Source of the DNA: Echinometra lucunter
Lineage: Eukaryota; Echinodermata; Echinoidea; Camarodonta; Echinometridae
Length of the DNA stretch: 64,000 nucleotides
Reading direction: 5' to 3'
NCBI GenBank assembly: GCA_029962745.1
Contig: CM057152.1
Location: forward strand, 21,893,280 to 21,957,279
The position numbers were made by a program, and so were the translations under genes. Positions 11,600 to 24,979 of the stretch are shown here, piece by piece (position 1 is the first letter of the stretch; each line of letters starts with the position of its first letter). The notes below the pieces were generated by a model that saw only the letters and a list, made by a program, of their open reading frames with translations, was not told where the DNA came from and ran no database searches.

Positions 11600-12740
11600 A
11601 TTTTAGGCTAAAATTGTTGAAGATTGTTCTTCCAAATGCACAAAGTAAAGTCACTTTTTGATTAGAAAAAAAAAACAAACAAACAAACTTACTGCTTTGT
11701 CGTAAAAACAATTGAGTTTGGTAATTACATAGGGGCACACAGGGCATTTTGTAGGTCATCGATATGGTTTTGAACCAGGGATCCTGCAGTTGATGTTGCA
11801 ATTGCTTCAGCGCTGAATCTTGTCCGTACGCAGCTGGGAGTGGGGTAGGGGGCAGCCCTTAGAAATTTCATGAAAAACAAAGAAAATGTAATAACATTTT
11901 CAGTACTGCACAGATTTTGCCCCCCCCCCCCGCCCCAACTGAAAAATCCCTTTGTACGGCTATATGAATTGAGCCACAATAACTCTGTACTCCTCCTGGG
12001 AAAAATATAAGCGTTGTAATTTTAGTCACGAATAAATCATAAACTGGAGAGTAGAAAATCCTTTTGTAAGAAAAGACAAATTCCAACTTTATGAGCAACA
12101 GTGTAGTTGGCCCGGGGGGGGGGGGGGGGGAGCGGCGCACGCTTTAATAGCATGTATTGAAGTTGTTGCAAGAAGGCGCCGATTTCATGTGCGACTACAT
12201 CGTTTTATGTGCAGATGGCGCCGATTTGCAGCTCAGTGGTATCTTAGGCCCCCCCCCCCCCCCCCCGATCAGGCACTGTGTAAACTGTAAGGTTTTAATC
12301 TTGGACTTTGAATGATCTCATTAAAACATGAAATCAGACAGAGAATGTTCTGTTCTTTTGTGTAGGATTAAAAATTGGTAACAATATAAGGGGTCAAAAT
12401 GAGTTGTGATATCTTTACTTTCGATATTATTTTTTCAACGGAACAACCCCTAAATAAGTTTGCTTTAAAACGCATGCATCCATATTGATTTAGCTTTGGG
12501 ATGTATCCCCCCCCCCCCCCCACCATAATCACTCTATTGTAAATATATCACAAAAAGATATTGCTTAGAGCTCACAATGCACTGATTCTGTTTCTATTCA
12601 TTTTTTTCCTTTGAAAAAAAAAACTCTAAAGAGTTCAAGAGTTTATTTTTTCATTTCCAAAACACAAATAACAAATCATGAAAGAAATCAAACATACATA
12701 ACTATTCGCATACTTTTTTACAATGACAAAAAATATATAT
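11600..12740. other. Non-coding with G/C runs
   Basis: No gene is recognised. C or G runs at 11922-11931, 12114-12130, 12250-12266 and 12508-12521 are accompanied by GGCGCCGATTT sequence (12174 and 12225). This resembles the ends of the GGCGGCGATTTCATG element family, so degraded hAT-type MITEs are likely. Confidence 0.4.
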
Positions 12741-12744
12741 ACTA

Positions 12745-12865
12745 AGCGGAGGGCCAAAGTCAAATATCTAGCTTAGTTTTTGAGTTCGTTCCACCATCTT
12801 TACAAACTAAGTATACCATGCTCATTTTCATGAATTCCCCCATTTTCTGCTTTTGGCCCTCCGCT
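12745..12865. mobile_element. Short MITE with TA target sites
   Basis: Inverted ends AGCGGAGGGCCAAA and TTTGGCCCTCCGCT are flanked by TA on both sides (12743-12744 and 12866-12867). Total length is about 121 bp with no coding capacity. TA duplication suggests the Tc1/mariner type. Confidence 0.65.
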
Positions 12866-12869
12866 TATA

Positions 12870-15566
12870 CAGTATAATCTCTTATGGAAATGGAGGGATC
12901 CACTAAAAAGCAATGCTTGTAGAGTGTGGATCCCTCAAATTTCCTAGGGGAAATTCAATATATCCAGTCGAACAGATGAACCTTCCTTTTTTGGGTATAC
13001 TCCTTCTGCTGCCAATGATTATTAGAGGGACTAATATTGACCAAACAATTCTAATCTCAAATTAACTAGATGCATGAATAGAAACATAAATGGTCTTCGG
13101 AAAATCCTTTTTCATTAAACTCTGTGTATTTTAAGACAAGATTGAAGAAGATCTATAATGCCTTGTGCCATGCAAGAAAGAAGTTTATGAGTACAACTTG
13201 GAGATGAGGATGTCCAATTATTATGCTAAACAGGTGAATAACGGATTTAAACCCCCCCCCCCCAAAAAAAAAAAAAGAAAGAAAAAAGAAAAAAAGGAAA
13301 AAAAAAAAAAAAGAGGACGACGAACTCAGCAAGTCTTTTAGAAAAATGTAGGCAGAGGTCACCTATAATGATCTGACAAAGGTCACGCAAGATAGAAGCA
13401 TAACTAGAAAAACACCTCACATTTTTTTAACGATCCTTACATTTTGTGAAAGAGTACGGGTCTAATTTAGGTCTACTGCCGTGTAGATTCATAAAAATTC
13501 CATATAATTCTTTTCAATTAATCTGAAATCGGAAATAACATATCAGTCATCATCCTGCAGACGAATATACTTCAAACCCGACAAAATCAGACCACTGAAG
13601 GACTCTTTGCTCACGCCCCCCCCCCCCCCTTCCCCGACGTCAAGGGGACGTCAATAAGCATGACAAGGGCCATTGCACGTACGCAGTTATGTTGAGAGCA
13701 CATCTGAACTATGTTCAGTCATAGTGCTGAAGGAACACGACTCAAACGAATGTTTGCTTAATAAATTTGTTGATTTTGTCTGAGTCATGCATTACTTTTT
13801 TTAGGTAAACTTGTTGAAAACCAAATCCTGTTAATATTGTCAATATGGGACGTACTTGACAAAACCCCTCTCTTTTTGTTTCCCGAATAATTTGATCTTG
13901 CAGATGACAACTTTTTTCTCAGTTCCATCCAAATTCAGCGGTCCCCACCATCGCCAATATACTTCTTGCTTTTTATATGCATTTATTTTTTCTACCATTT
14001 AATTTCTCTTCTTTCTGTAATGGGCAAGCCCATAGTTTTCCATTTTCGCTTTCCCAATGTTCACATTTTTGGGCGGTTGTCTCCATACAAGTTTGTAAAG
14101 TTTAGGGCATTATGTTTTCAGGAAGAGTGTAATGATGTGGTAGCTATATTATTTTCCCTTCTTGAATTCATTTCAGTTCACTTCATTTCAGATTTTTAAA
14201 AATGAAATAATCTTGCGTCGCAATGTTATAACGTTGTACAAACTTTTAGAAAAATAGAAAAAAACATACTTCTAAGATAATGAGGGAATTTACCTTATTC
14301 CTTTAAAAAAAAATAGCAATGAATTGGTTAAAAGCAATACGTAGAGGTATGAAAAATAAAAATGGTACATGAATGTACACTAATTGCACGCAGATCACCT
14401 TTGACTACCTTTGACTATTCAACTATATAATCAACCAGGGCGGCGCCAGGGTATTCAAGTGGCGGAGAGGCAAGATAACACGTTAAGTTTCTTTCCTGGT
14501 TTTTGACCTTAATGGCCCAAAATGAGTTAATTTACGTTTTAAATGAACAAATAAGGTTATTATATGTATATAGTTGTATAACCCTGCCCCCTCTTCTTCT
14601 TCTTCTTCTTCTGATCACTTGATAGGGGCGGCCGCCCCTGCCCCCTGTAGCGTCGCCTGTGGTGAACATTATGTTTCTCCAATCTCCAGTGCTCTTCCTG
14701 TGAATACACTTTCCCTGACAATTTAATTGCAGATATCCGGGCAGCTCTTGATAATAAAATCATGAAAATGAAAGTCATAATTATATACAGAGAAAAGTTG
14801 TTCAGCGGAATCGTATGATGTTTCGAGGTAGTGATGTATATATTTCATGAAAGACCATGGTCTTTTCTGTCCACTCCTCTGCTAGGATCGAAGTATTTTT
14901 ATACATGAGTTGTTGGTCGATCATCATAATTCTTCTGCCAAACCCTCAAAGAAACCACGCACAGACCACGTCATAGCTGGGCTGATTCAAATAAAGACGA
15001 TTTCTCTACCCTTGCAATGACCTTATCCATTCCAAGGCATAGCCAAACAAAAGGAGATATGCTAGGAAAATGAATAATGATATCATATCAAAACTAGGAT
15101 GTGAAAGCCAAGAGGTTGAACGAGCAGTATGTCACGTAGACCTTCACGTCGGACAAAGTCTCATTGAGAGGAGACCTCACGGTAGTACCAGACACCGATT
15201 CATTAATTATCGGTTAATCTCTAATTTCTCGGTTACTGGCACATTGATTTGGTCTATGCGTGGCAAACTGTGCGGATATTATTGTGATGAGGTGATAATG
15301 AATGAAACCGCGAATCCGAAGTACTGCACGTAAAATCATTCCATCCAAAACGGCTAAATTGTAATGAGGTAGTATTAGATGTTGATTATATGGAATTTCA
15401 CGGATGATCCCTCCTGCCAAACTGCCATCTAACCAAAAATAATGATTCAAAAACCTTGACAGGCGAAGTTATGGGTATTTATTCAGTAAATCGAGAGAAT
15501 TAAGTCGTATATAGTGCAAACTGAAGGGTGGCTATAAATCTCACCCACACAGGGGCCGACATTCTG

Positions 15567-15570
<4 letters not shown>
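12870..15570. other. Long non-coding stretch
   Basis: No convincing coding exon is seen. Features noted are C/A runs at 13251-13310, a C run at 13616-13629, and GGGCGGCGCCAGGG (14439) with GGGGCGGCCGCCCCTG (14625), probably pieces of hAT-like element ends. An open frame at 15070-15333 (87 aa) resembles no family recognised here and lacks splice or promoter context, so it is not called. Confidence 0.4.

Positions 15571-15636
<66 letters not shown>
15571..15636. repeat. (TA)n microsatellite
   Basis: About 33 uninterrupted TA units. Such a tract is fully self-complementary and prone to length change and to assembly error. Confidence 0.98.
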
Positions 15637-15639
<3 letters not shown>

Positions 15640-15641
<2 letters not shown>

Positions 15642-16885
15642 ACGTTAATTCATCATTCCCTATAATCACAGTATCGGCTTTTGTACCTGTATAAAAATCT
15701 TAACATCCATAAAAGTTTTATTGCAACCATGTATGTTAAACAAAATTAACCTCACTTTCACATCACATTAAAATTTCACTTCACTATATATTCGCAATCA
15801 TGTCACCCCTTTATGTGCTTGATATAAGGTTCACTGTGTGCACATAAGTGCCCCTAAAAGTTCTAAGTCGATATATAGAGGATGATAGGGTGGATGAAGG
15901 TTCAATTAGTGTATACGTGCTTTGCATGTTGCGATTAAATTTCAACCTGTGGTGGGTTATCAAAGGATGTAAAACTGGATCTGATCATGCACACTCACAC
16001 CCTCTCCGAAAATAGCAAAGAGAGATTATACAGTCGAACCTTACACGGTATCATTGCTGGTGATGGCAGAGAAATAAGAGGTGGTGGATTAAAGATGGGG
16101 ACACCTTTATAGAGAGGTAATATCATTGCTAAGCTCTTTATAACCAGCCTTGCACAATGGTATTCTCATTATCGAAAAGTGAATCCTGTCAGCCTTTTGA
16201 ATTCTTCTGACGCCACTAGCTGAAATTCGTTTCGTTTTGACAAATCAAACATATTCATTGCGAATATGAGAAACACGTTATAATTGTCTTTCCTGAATAG
16301 AAAATGGAAGTTTTCGTCTGACCAATGTAAGCTTATTGCGATATGTGGTAATCCTATAGACCTGTTCACATGCTTGCCAACACTGAAGAATGAAAAAGAG
16401 GTAGATTTTTTTTTTTGCGGGGGCAAGGATCTGGAGGGGTATCAGGGGAGGTTTTTCACGACGGGGAGGGGGCGACATGTGAATGAGAGAATTTTGTATT
16501 TTCATAAAGGAAACCTAGCGTTTTAGTGACGCTCTTAGAAAATTACTTTCTTTCGGGATGCGCGGTCACGTGGTGACCAAGAGAGAAAAACCTTGCATTT
16601 TAAAGCACTTTCTATACAATGGTTTCACAGTCTGATCTAAGCATCCACTTATATTTTCTATGTTTTGTCTTATTGGGGTCAGTAGTGCTCATTTTTCTTT
16701 TCTTTTCTTTTCTTTTCATAGGGAGGAGGGACCCCTTGAATATTTCCTTGATTACTGTTGACCCCACATTTCGTTCTGTAGTTCCAATTAGCAGGATTAG
16801 AATTACTTTGCATTCTCTAGCTCTTATAGTCACCGTGGTCACAGAATAGAATTATGCCTATGCACTTATGTCATTTGGCAATTAA
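15640..16885. other. Non-coding
   Basis: No gene is recognised. A short piece near 16556-16615 (GCGCGGTCACGTGGTGACC followed by GCATTTTAAAGCACTTT) resembles the G/C-tract element family at 3091 and 17107. Confidence 0.4.
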
Positions 16886-17075
16886 GACATTAATCTACAT
16901 TTTGCCACTCTCCACCCAGGTGAAGATGGGTATGAGCAGGAAGAAATTCCTAAAATGCTGTGAGAACTGAAATTGTTAGTCTAGCTGAGCCGGGGTATAA
17001 TATTGACAGCGCCTTGAGCACCTTTGTTTAGTGAATACGTGCGGTGTATAAATATTCAATTCTATTATGATACCT
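16886..17075 (+). mobile_element. SINE 3' portion
   Basis: CATTTTGCCACTCTCCACC is shared with the better preserved SINE at 62519-62838 on the other strand. The 3' end has GTGCGGTGTATAAATATTCAA, matching the common SINE tail form GCGCTATATAAAT. The tRNA-like head with its B box is missing, so this is a 5'-truncated, diverged copy. Confidence 0.6.
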
Positions 17076-17399
17076 GGAAATTAACTGATTACCTTCTTCA
17101 TTGTATGCGAGGGAGCGTAGGGACCGAGCGGAAGAATTTATATTTTTGAACAGTCAAACATATTTTAGAGCACTTTAGGAAAGTCTTCACAATCTATTGT
17201 CCCGATCTGTTGTAGCCTTAACTCGTTATTTTTGACACTTTTGTTTCAAATTTGCGTCTGGACAATCCTCTGAAAAATCTCCCGAGGAGCAGCCTTTCAG
17301 AGCCTGCGAGACATTATTTCTAATATTCAACTATTTTCTGGCACCATTTCCTTAAAAAATTATTATGTATATCAATTCCATAAATAGTTTTGGATATTG

Positions 17400-17990
17400 A
17401 TTACTGAAGCACTGAAACTAAAAGGTATCATTCCCTCATCTCCCTTTTCAGCTTTGAAATCTTGAAAGGTCATGTAAGTTACTCTTCCCATCTTTCCAAG
17501 AAAACATAACACAAAGTTTACAAAGCTATTTATTTCTCCATATTGATATTTGGAAACTAATAGTGGGCATCATGATGTACATGAAATGTGAAATGACACC
17601 ACTCTCGCTTTTCAGCTTCGAAATCTTGAAAAGTAGTGTGACTATTCTCACTTTTCTTTATTTCTCCCTTCCGTCTTTAAAAGCTTTCGATAGTTGGAAA
17701 CTAATAATGGGCGTTATCATGCACGTTAAATTCTTGCTTTCGAAATTAGATGACACTGCTCGCGCTTTTCAGCTTTGAAATCTTGAAAGGCACTGTAAAT
17801 GAATATTTTCGATTTTCCAAGAAAACTGAAAACAAAGCTTCCAAAGATGCCAAGGTATTTCTTCTCCCCTCTGCCTTAAGAAAATTTCGATATTTTGAAT
17901 CTTATAATGGGCGTCATGATGCACATAAGATGTTTGCTTTTGAAAGGTGACTGATAAGACACTGCTTCTATACCTACACTAAGATAGTTT
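17400..17990. repeat. Degenerate tandem repeat of about 160 bp
   Basis: CAGCTTTGAAATCTTGAAAGG or a close variant occurs at about 17450, 17611 and 17769. Each is followed by AT-rich sequence and a variant of ACTAATAATGGGCGTCAT ending in an ATGCACAT-like stretch. Three to four units are present with many substitutions. No coding function is evident. Confidence 0.8.
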
Positions 17991-17999
17991 GGAAAATTT

Positions 18000-20090
18000 G
18001 TTATGAATTTTTGAAATTTGAAGTTAGATGACTTCATATACAAATAAAAAAAAAAAGAATCCTTCAAAGTGTGATAAATATTGGGTGATGGAGCCAGTAA
18101 TCGAGGAAAAGGCATGAAAATAAACTTTTGGTCCATTAAATGATCAAAATCGGTAGTTTCTACTGAAAAGAGAATTCAAAGTCGGTATGTGCTTAAATTC
18201 CATGAAAAGCGGTAGTCTACCGCCTAAATCGGTAGAGTTGGCAAGTATGTGTTCAGTTTTTAGGTGCTGTTTTTATGCTAATGCTTAAACGGGGGGGGGG
18301 GGGGGGGGTTCCATGCATGCTTAACAAAAGCACTAACATCTCAACACACCTGACTCATTACATAATCCATGCATTTTGAATTTTCTAGCCTCCCCCAAGT
18401 TATGTTTGACATAAACTACAGTGTTCTGAAACCGACTTTGTCTATAGGTTCCGCATTTAAAGATTCCATGTTTTACAGACATGGGCTTCAATAATATATG
18501 ACCCTAAAATGATAACCTTTGGGTATAGCCTCGTAAAGGGATAATTTTTAATGTATATAAAGGGAAAATACTTTAGAAATACAGAATTATAGAGGGCAGG
18601 TTAAGATTGATTGCTCTCATAAAAATATGTTAAAATGAATGGCAGCCTCGATAATTTATCACTAGCTGCAAAAAATAGTGCTTCTGGAAATATCGTCAAT
18701 TAAAGTGACATTTAGCCCGTGAAATGGAGTTTGCTGCACGGAAAGCTGAACAAAAAATTAATCATTGGAAGAATATTATGATCCAAATTTTCCAGACCGT
18801 AACGCATTCTGTTTTATTCTTATTTTACCTTGTCTTCATGAAAACTGTGTTCAATGTTTGTAGCGTAGCATAGGTCCCATAATGGGAAGGGGGGGGGGGG
18901 AGGTGGGGTGTGCATGGTGCCTTGTTACCATACAGGGATGAAAAGCGTGAGAACCCGACCGTTGAAACTGAGGGGGGGGGGGGGATCACAGAAAGAGATC
19001 GAATGTTTCTTTTCACTTCCCCCTTTCTTCCTTTGCAGTCTTCTTCTCCCTTTCCTCTATTTTCCGCATATCGGGGTGGGGGAAGGGGAGTGGTAGAGAG
19101 AGGTCGAATATTTAACTCCCCTTTCTTTTTCTTTCTCTCTCGTCCTTTTCTCCCTTTTCTATCATGTCTATATAGTTTCCACCTCTCGTGTGTATGTGTG
19201 TGTGTGGGGGGGGGGGGGGGAGAGATGGTGTTCATTTTATTTATATGCCCTCGTAACTACGCTGCTGTTCATATATTGTATGTTCATTTTTGTTATAACC
19301 TAAGAGAGAAGGGTACATCAGATGCAGGCATGCAGCCATCTCAGATCGACCATTTTGAATAGAGCCATTGCATAATTTCTAGCACGCGCCTTTAGTCATA
19401 GTACGACCTGATTTGTTCCCGTTGTCACGTGGTCAGAATCCACTTACATAATCATTCCAAATGCCCATCATACCTTCAGGGTGTCTCTCTCTTATAGCAG
19501 GGCAGCATATCTCCGATTTCGGGTAGGATTGCGCATGTACTTTGTGAACTGAACAATGGAAGCACTTTTCGAAAAGAAGATGTGAAAATGATTTTAAAAG
19601 AACTTTACACCTTAAGGTACTTGTTTCTTGATAAATAGGGGATTAATAACTAAAGGGAAAAGTAATGATTTTGAGAATAAAGAGAAGTTCGAAATTAGTA
19701 ATAATAATTAAAAAAAAAACAAAACACCGAAAAGTTAAATAAATATTTTGTTCGTGAGAAGAAAAAAAGACTTATCACTAGAATTGGAGAGATGAAAACC
19801 TGGGTAGGTTTTAAATGAAAACAAGCGGTAATATTAGACAAGAATAATTTGCAAAAGATTTCGGTGGAAAGAAATGAAGATGAAGAAAGGTGAAATTAAA
19901 GTTTTTCGTGTTGTTGACAATCTTTTCAATGTCGCATTTGCCATTTAAACAATAATGTCCTGGTACAGGTCCCTTCCATTCCTTTGATAGGAGACATGAA
20001 AGAAAAAAAAATGAAGCAAGCAAACTAAAAGTATTGATAGTGGATTAGATGATTTATGTCTGTTGTTTTCAGGGCCCTCGAAGACAGCAG
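18000..20090. other. Non-coding with G runs
   Basis: No gene is recognised. G runs occur at 18292-18308, 18889-18901, 18973-18984 and 19206-19220, with pyrimidine-rich tracts between 19010 and 19160. Open frames here are translations of these low-complexity tracts. Confidence 0.45.
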
Positions 20091-20094
20091 TTTT

Positions 20095-21515
20095 GATAAC
20101 TAATGAGGCTACCCTGGATGAATGAAACTGAAAATAAATGAATAAATAGATAGATAAATAAATAAATAACTTTTCTGTATGTTTTCTGGACTGAATATTA
20201 TGACAAAGTAAATCTCAACGAGATCTAGACCACTTCATAATATGCCCGAATATGGGGAGATGTTTACAAGTGGAAGCTGTGATGTGAATGCACTCTGGAT
20301 TATAGAGAATATTATTCACCGATGATGTCTTTCATTTCAATTTATTTTCAATTCATAAATAGTTTTATTAATGCAAGCATAAAACATGTTTGTTTTTTCG
20401 TATCTAATTTTCAAATGAAAAACAGCCAAAGTTGTATCAATGCATGTTTACACGATTTAAAAAGATAAATTAAAAAAAACTAACAACTGGCATATAAAAG
20501 GTAGGATCAGTATGGGCTTGCCACGTGCATACACTGAGTAACCATACTGCAATAAAGAAAAGTTTATTCACTGTGTGAGAAAGATTACAGCTTTTACAGT
20601 TTGTTCAATGACTCATGCAGACACAAGTACTAAGTTTGTCATTATTGAAGTCATAGTATTTTTATCAAACCATGCATGCTCTGCAAACAGTTTTTCATGA
20701 CACATGCGAACACTTTTGGATGAAAAGAGTGTGTCAAGATCACAAAGCATTCCGTATATTCTCTGTATAGATGAACCAAGAAGTGATGATGACTCTCATC
20801 ACAAAGAACCCAATCAATATAATAGATTCAAGAAAAACACTGAAAGATTTAAAAAGTTGCAGAAAAGAGCTGCTAGGATGATTTTAAATGCTGATTTTAT
20901 GACTCCTTCCGATACATTATGTGCCTCTTTAGACTGGCAGCGTTTTTAAGATAGAATTCGTTTCTATGTGCATGAAAGATATTGCCCACTCATGTTAACT
21001 TTATCGAAGTTATTTATTTTCAGGAAAGATATTCATACACATAGAACTAGATCATCTTCTCAAAACAGGTTACATTATCCCAAATGCAATACTGAATCCT
21101 TCAAACATTCTTTTCACTATATAGCAGTCTCACTTTGGAACAGTTTGGAACAGTTTGGAACCCTCTTGTCAAAATATAACTTCTCTTTCAGCCTTCCGTC
21201 AATATATGCAAAATAATTTTTCAATGTCGTCTCCATAATTTTGCCTATTTATTATTTTGCGTCTGTGGTTTTAGCACATGTTTATTTTTTCTTTTACATG
21301 TTAATTTTGTTAATTTGCTCTTATACGATAATCATTATTGATGTGTTTTTGATGTCATGCTTGATATTTTACTATTATGCTGTACATGACCTCAAGGGAG
21401 AGCAGCATTTGTTGACTGGGTTTCCTTTTTAAATATTGTTAATAAATAAATGAATGAATGAATGAATGAATGAATGAATGAATGAATGAATAAATAAATA
21501 AATAAATAAATTAGC
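20095..21515 (+). pseudogene. 3' fragments of a CR1/L2-like LINE
   Basis: From about 20830 to 21214 the + strand encodes the region that follows the reverse transcriptase in CR1/Jockey/L2-type elements. It includes FKKLQKRAARMIL and, after a stop at 20947, HTHRTRSSSQNRLHYPK and AVSLWNSLEQ. The frame is broken by that stop and the catalytic part is absent. The copy ends in a GAAT/AAAT microsatellite (21441-21512), a typical CR1-type 3' tail. A separate tail-like piece, CTACCCTGGATGAATGAAA plus AAATA repeats, lies at about 20106-20168. These are dead, 5'-truncated copies. Confidence 0.75.
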
Positions 21516-21519
21516 TCCT

Positions 21520-22612
21520 TTTTGTCCAATTTCCATGTATTTTGGTGCATTTTTGTGTTTGCAGGCTTCTGAAGGAGGTAGACCAGTATAATTTTTTTAT
21601 AGAATGTTTATACTGCTGAAAAGAAAAGCATGATATAAGCAATATATTTTTGCTTTATTTTTATCTACAAATTTTCTCCACCTGTCAATTTCTGAAAATA
21701 AGAAGAAAAAAATTCAAAGAAATTCACCTTGATCCAAGCAAAGCGAGACCAAAAAAAAAAAGTGTTATGTTATACATGATTTTATATTTCCGTGATTCCT
21801 AGACAAAGTATGACAAACCCTAAAAAGCTTGTGTCACTATTTGTTGTCGGCACTCGAGACGAACAGACAATGGTTACACAGTGCACATGTAGGAAGCCAT
21901 TTTGCAAAATCAATGATTATATTCAGGGGCGGCGATTGCATTTTCCACGGAAATTTCTGACGGGCGTGAGCCACCGCCCCCCCCCCTTTTCATCTCCTAA
22001 ATTGGGATTGCTTCCATTGTTTATATTTCATTCGAACTACAAAGTTTCCGTAAGCGAAAAAAAAAATCAAAAGTTTCTCTATTCCAGATAGAAGGGCTCA
22101 TATATAGGAACAGATGGTGTAAGAGACACCAGATATTTTTAGCAACCATAATCGATACCGCTGTTATAGTGAGCTGTTACTAAATTTGTTATGCTATTGG
22201 AGGATAGTGTACATTTTGTTCGTGGCACATTATACTCCTAATTTGTTGTATCACACGTTTCAAATAAAAATATTATCCATTGTAGAAATAAATTTACTGT
22301 ACATGCACTGAACAACCGTTTATTCCTGGACCGTTAATAACACTGGATGCCCTTTTTTTTCATTCCGAGATGTTGTCATGGTTTCAAGAGCGTCGTCATG
22401 GCAACAGTGAGCTTCTCGCTATTCCCTCTTGTTCAAATGTTTGCGCTGGAGCCCTAGATGTTGAATTCTTTTAAGCACTAATTTCCACAAGGCGATTTTC
22501 ATGAAAAAAGCTATTTTAAGAGAGTGGACATGGACTTTTGCATATTACTTGCGCTTGTCACATCTCTCTCACGCAGTTGCAATCGTTTTTATTCTTTGAT
22601 GGAAAGTTTCAT
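21520..22612. other. Non-coding
   Basis: No gene is recognised. GGGGCGGCGATTGCAT (21926) followed by CACCGCCCCCCCCC (21973) looks like one degraded end of the GGCGGCGAT hAT-type family. Confidence 0.4.
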
Positions 22613-23112
22613 NNNNNNNNNNNNNNNNNNNNNNNNNNNNNNNNNNNNNNNNNNNNNNNNNNNNNNNNNNNNNNNNNNNNNNNNNNNNNNNNNNNNNNNN
22701 NNNNNNNNNNNNNNNNNNNNNNNNNNNNNNNNNNNNNNNNNNNNNNNNNNNNNNNNNNNNNNNNNNNNNNNNNNNNNNNNNNNNNNNNNNNNNNNNNNNN
22801 NNNNNNNNNNNNNNNNNNNNNNNNNNNNNNNNNNNNNNNNNNNNNNNNNNNNNNNNNNNNNNNNNNNNNNNNNNNNNNNNNNNNNNNNNNNNNNNNNNNN
22901 NNNNNNNNNNNNNNNNNNNNNNNNNNNNNNNNNNNNNNNNNNNNNNNNNNNNNNNNNNNNNNNNNNNNNNNNNNNNNNNNNNNNNNNNNNNNNNNNNNNN
23001 NNNNNNNNNNNNNNNNNNNNNNNNNNNNNNNNNNNNNNNNNNNNNNNNNNNNNNNNNNNNNNNNNNNNNNNNNNNNNNNNNNNNNNNNNNNNNNNNNNNN
23101 NNNNNNNNNNNN
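22613..23112. other. Assembly gap, 500 N
   Basis: Exactly 500 unknown bases, the round number used for gaps of unknown size. It is followed immediately by a GAA repeat (23113-23127), so a microsatellite probably broke the assembly. Confidence 0.99.
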
Positions 23113-23221
23113 AAGAAGAAGAAGAAGATTATAGGAATGACTACCGTAAACGATCACATTTATTTTCTACTCACTTCTCACACCTTGTACTCGTAAACAC
23201 TGTATTTTACCACACTATACG

Positions 23222-23330
23222 GTTAAGCCCAAAAGAAAAGCTTACAGTCTACATGAAATTTTGATGTATGATTGTGTAGGGCCTCACAATCTTGCATGTA
23301 TAGGATGTAAGCTTTTCTTTTTGGCTTAAC
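23222..23330. mobile_element. Short foldback MITE
   Basis: GTTAAGCCCAAAAGAAAAGC near the left edge is inverted at the right edge as GCTTTTCTTTTTGGCTTAAC, giving arms of about 24 bp around a 60-bp centre. TTAA occurs at both edges (23223-23226 and 23326-23329), which may be the target duplication. No coding capacity. Confidence 0.6.
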
Positions 23331-24079
23331 TGTAGAATGGCATTTGGGATAGGCATTAACTTTTCACATTTGAATTGACACGGTGCATTATAGAATTGAT
23401 GTTTGTGAGTATGCAAAAATGGGCATACAATATAATTGGTATGCCGACTACCGGAGTATGAATAACAAATTACATAATTATAGCATTCTTTGCCACCCAC
23501 TTACTATATTCTCCTCATGAGAGACCAGAAACGGCTTTGTATTGATGGCACGATTTATTTTTGTACGGTGGCTGATTTCCGCAAAAAGTATTTTTTTTTT
23601 TTTTATTACGGTGATATATCGCCCTTATTACGGCGATATAACGCCGTAAATAGGGACTGCATCGGGCTGCAGTAGAGTCAGCCAACAATAAGTTAGCCAA
23701 CAACAAGCCAGCCCACAATTCCATCCCACACTAGTTTATATCGGATACAAGATTATGTGTATATTGTTGATTGTTTCTGCATGGCTCTGTTACTGGACAA
23801 CCTCTGGGGTGTTTCTAAAGGGGTATCCCCTCATTCAATCCATTATAGTGAAATTGTGACTACTGCATGGGCAAGTTTTTCTAGCCCCAACCCGCGAATG
23901 TGCATTGTATTACGATCTTTAGGAGAGCATTGCATCTATAACTGAACAAAATAAAATGCTCTTTGGAGGAAAATGGTAGATTGTTCCTGGATAACCTTTC
24001 GGGTGTTTGAACATGGGTACAGAGAGAGAAAGAGAGAGAGAGAGAGAGGGAGAAAATTAATAACCAGAAGCTAGTTCTG
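23331..24079. other. Non-coding with short palindromes
   Basis: At 23604-23652 TTATTACGG(T/C)GATATA-type sequence is repeated and partly self-complementary. AGCCAACAA repeats lie at 23679-23710 and a GA microsatellite at 24023-24050. No gene is recognised. Confidence 0.4.
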
Positions 24080-24081
24080 TA

Positions 24082-24242
24082 CTCTCTAAATTCTTTAGAT
24101 TGCAATGAGGGACCATTCCAAAATTAGATTGAAAATCGCAATCAAATAGATTTTGAAGTCAATCTTTTTCTCAATCTTATTTTGGATTGGTCCCCCCTAA
24201 ACAATCTTATAGATTGATTTTCAATCTAAGGAATTTAGAGAG
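24082..24242. mobile_element. MITE with TA target sites
   Basis: Inverted ends CTCTCTAAATTC and GAATTTAGAGAG are flanked by TA (24080-24081 and 24243-24244). The 161-bp interior is built largely from AATCT/AGATT motifs in both orientations and can fold on itself. Confidence 0.7.
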
Positions 24243-24772
24243 TAACCCAGGTATGACCCCATAGTTATCGAATATTTTTATGCGATGTATTAGCTGTTAC
24301 ATCAATAAGTAGGACGATATCCTCTTTTGGTAGCGGGTCCTTCTTTCATCGAATGCATTGATCCTTTAATTGTGATCTTATCAGATAGTTGATCTTTCAG
24401 GTAAAGAGTTAGGAGAAGGATGTGGTGATGATTCGGTGATGATTTGTTGAGTAATGACACAACATCCGTGGGATAAAATGTGCCGATGGATGAGACTTAT
24501 TTCATATAGTCAAAGTTCAGACAAGGTTTTTTTTTCTTTTTGCCTTAGTGTTGTTCTCGTGATTGTTGTCTCATCACTGATGGCACTGATGATGCGAGGG
24601 TTTTCTCAATGAGACACTTTCGTTCAGAACATAACCCAACCAGATCGTAAGCTTTAGCTGTCAGTGACTTTGAGCATCATTATCTTGAGATTTTACTGTG
24701 GCATAATACTGTCTATAATGTTTTTTGCATTTCTTTCCCTGTTTTTTAACCGTCGGTAGATGCACTCTAAAA

Positions 24773-24976
24773 AAGAATTGGTCAGAACAACCAATGTGTT
24801 GGTGAATATGTGTCCGAGCGAAGAAATTGGTCAAAATCAACCAAAGTACTGGTACATTTTAGCCAATAATTTGGTCAATCTTAACCAATAATTTGGTCAG
24901 TTTTGACCAATATTTTTGGTCGGATACATATTCACCAACACATTGGTTATTCTGACCAATCCTTTTTTTTAGAGTG
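24773..24976. mobile_element. Foldback MITE, CACTCTAAA ends
   Basis: Arms of about 55 bp start CACTCTAAAAAAGAATTGG and include ACCAATGTGTTGGTGAATAT; they are near-perfect inverted repeats. A 2-bp TG lies on each side (24771-24772 and 24977-24978). The CACT start fits CACTA/EnSpm-type ends, but the short duplication gives weak support. The centre repeats ACCAATAATTTGGTC. Confidence 0.7.
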
Positions 24977-24979
24977 TGG

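Noticed and set aside
15070..15333. 87-residue open frame on + strand
   Set aside because: No recognised motif, no promoter or splice context, and length within chance for non-coding AT-rich DNA.
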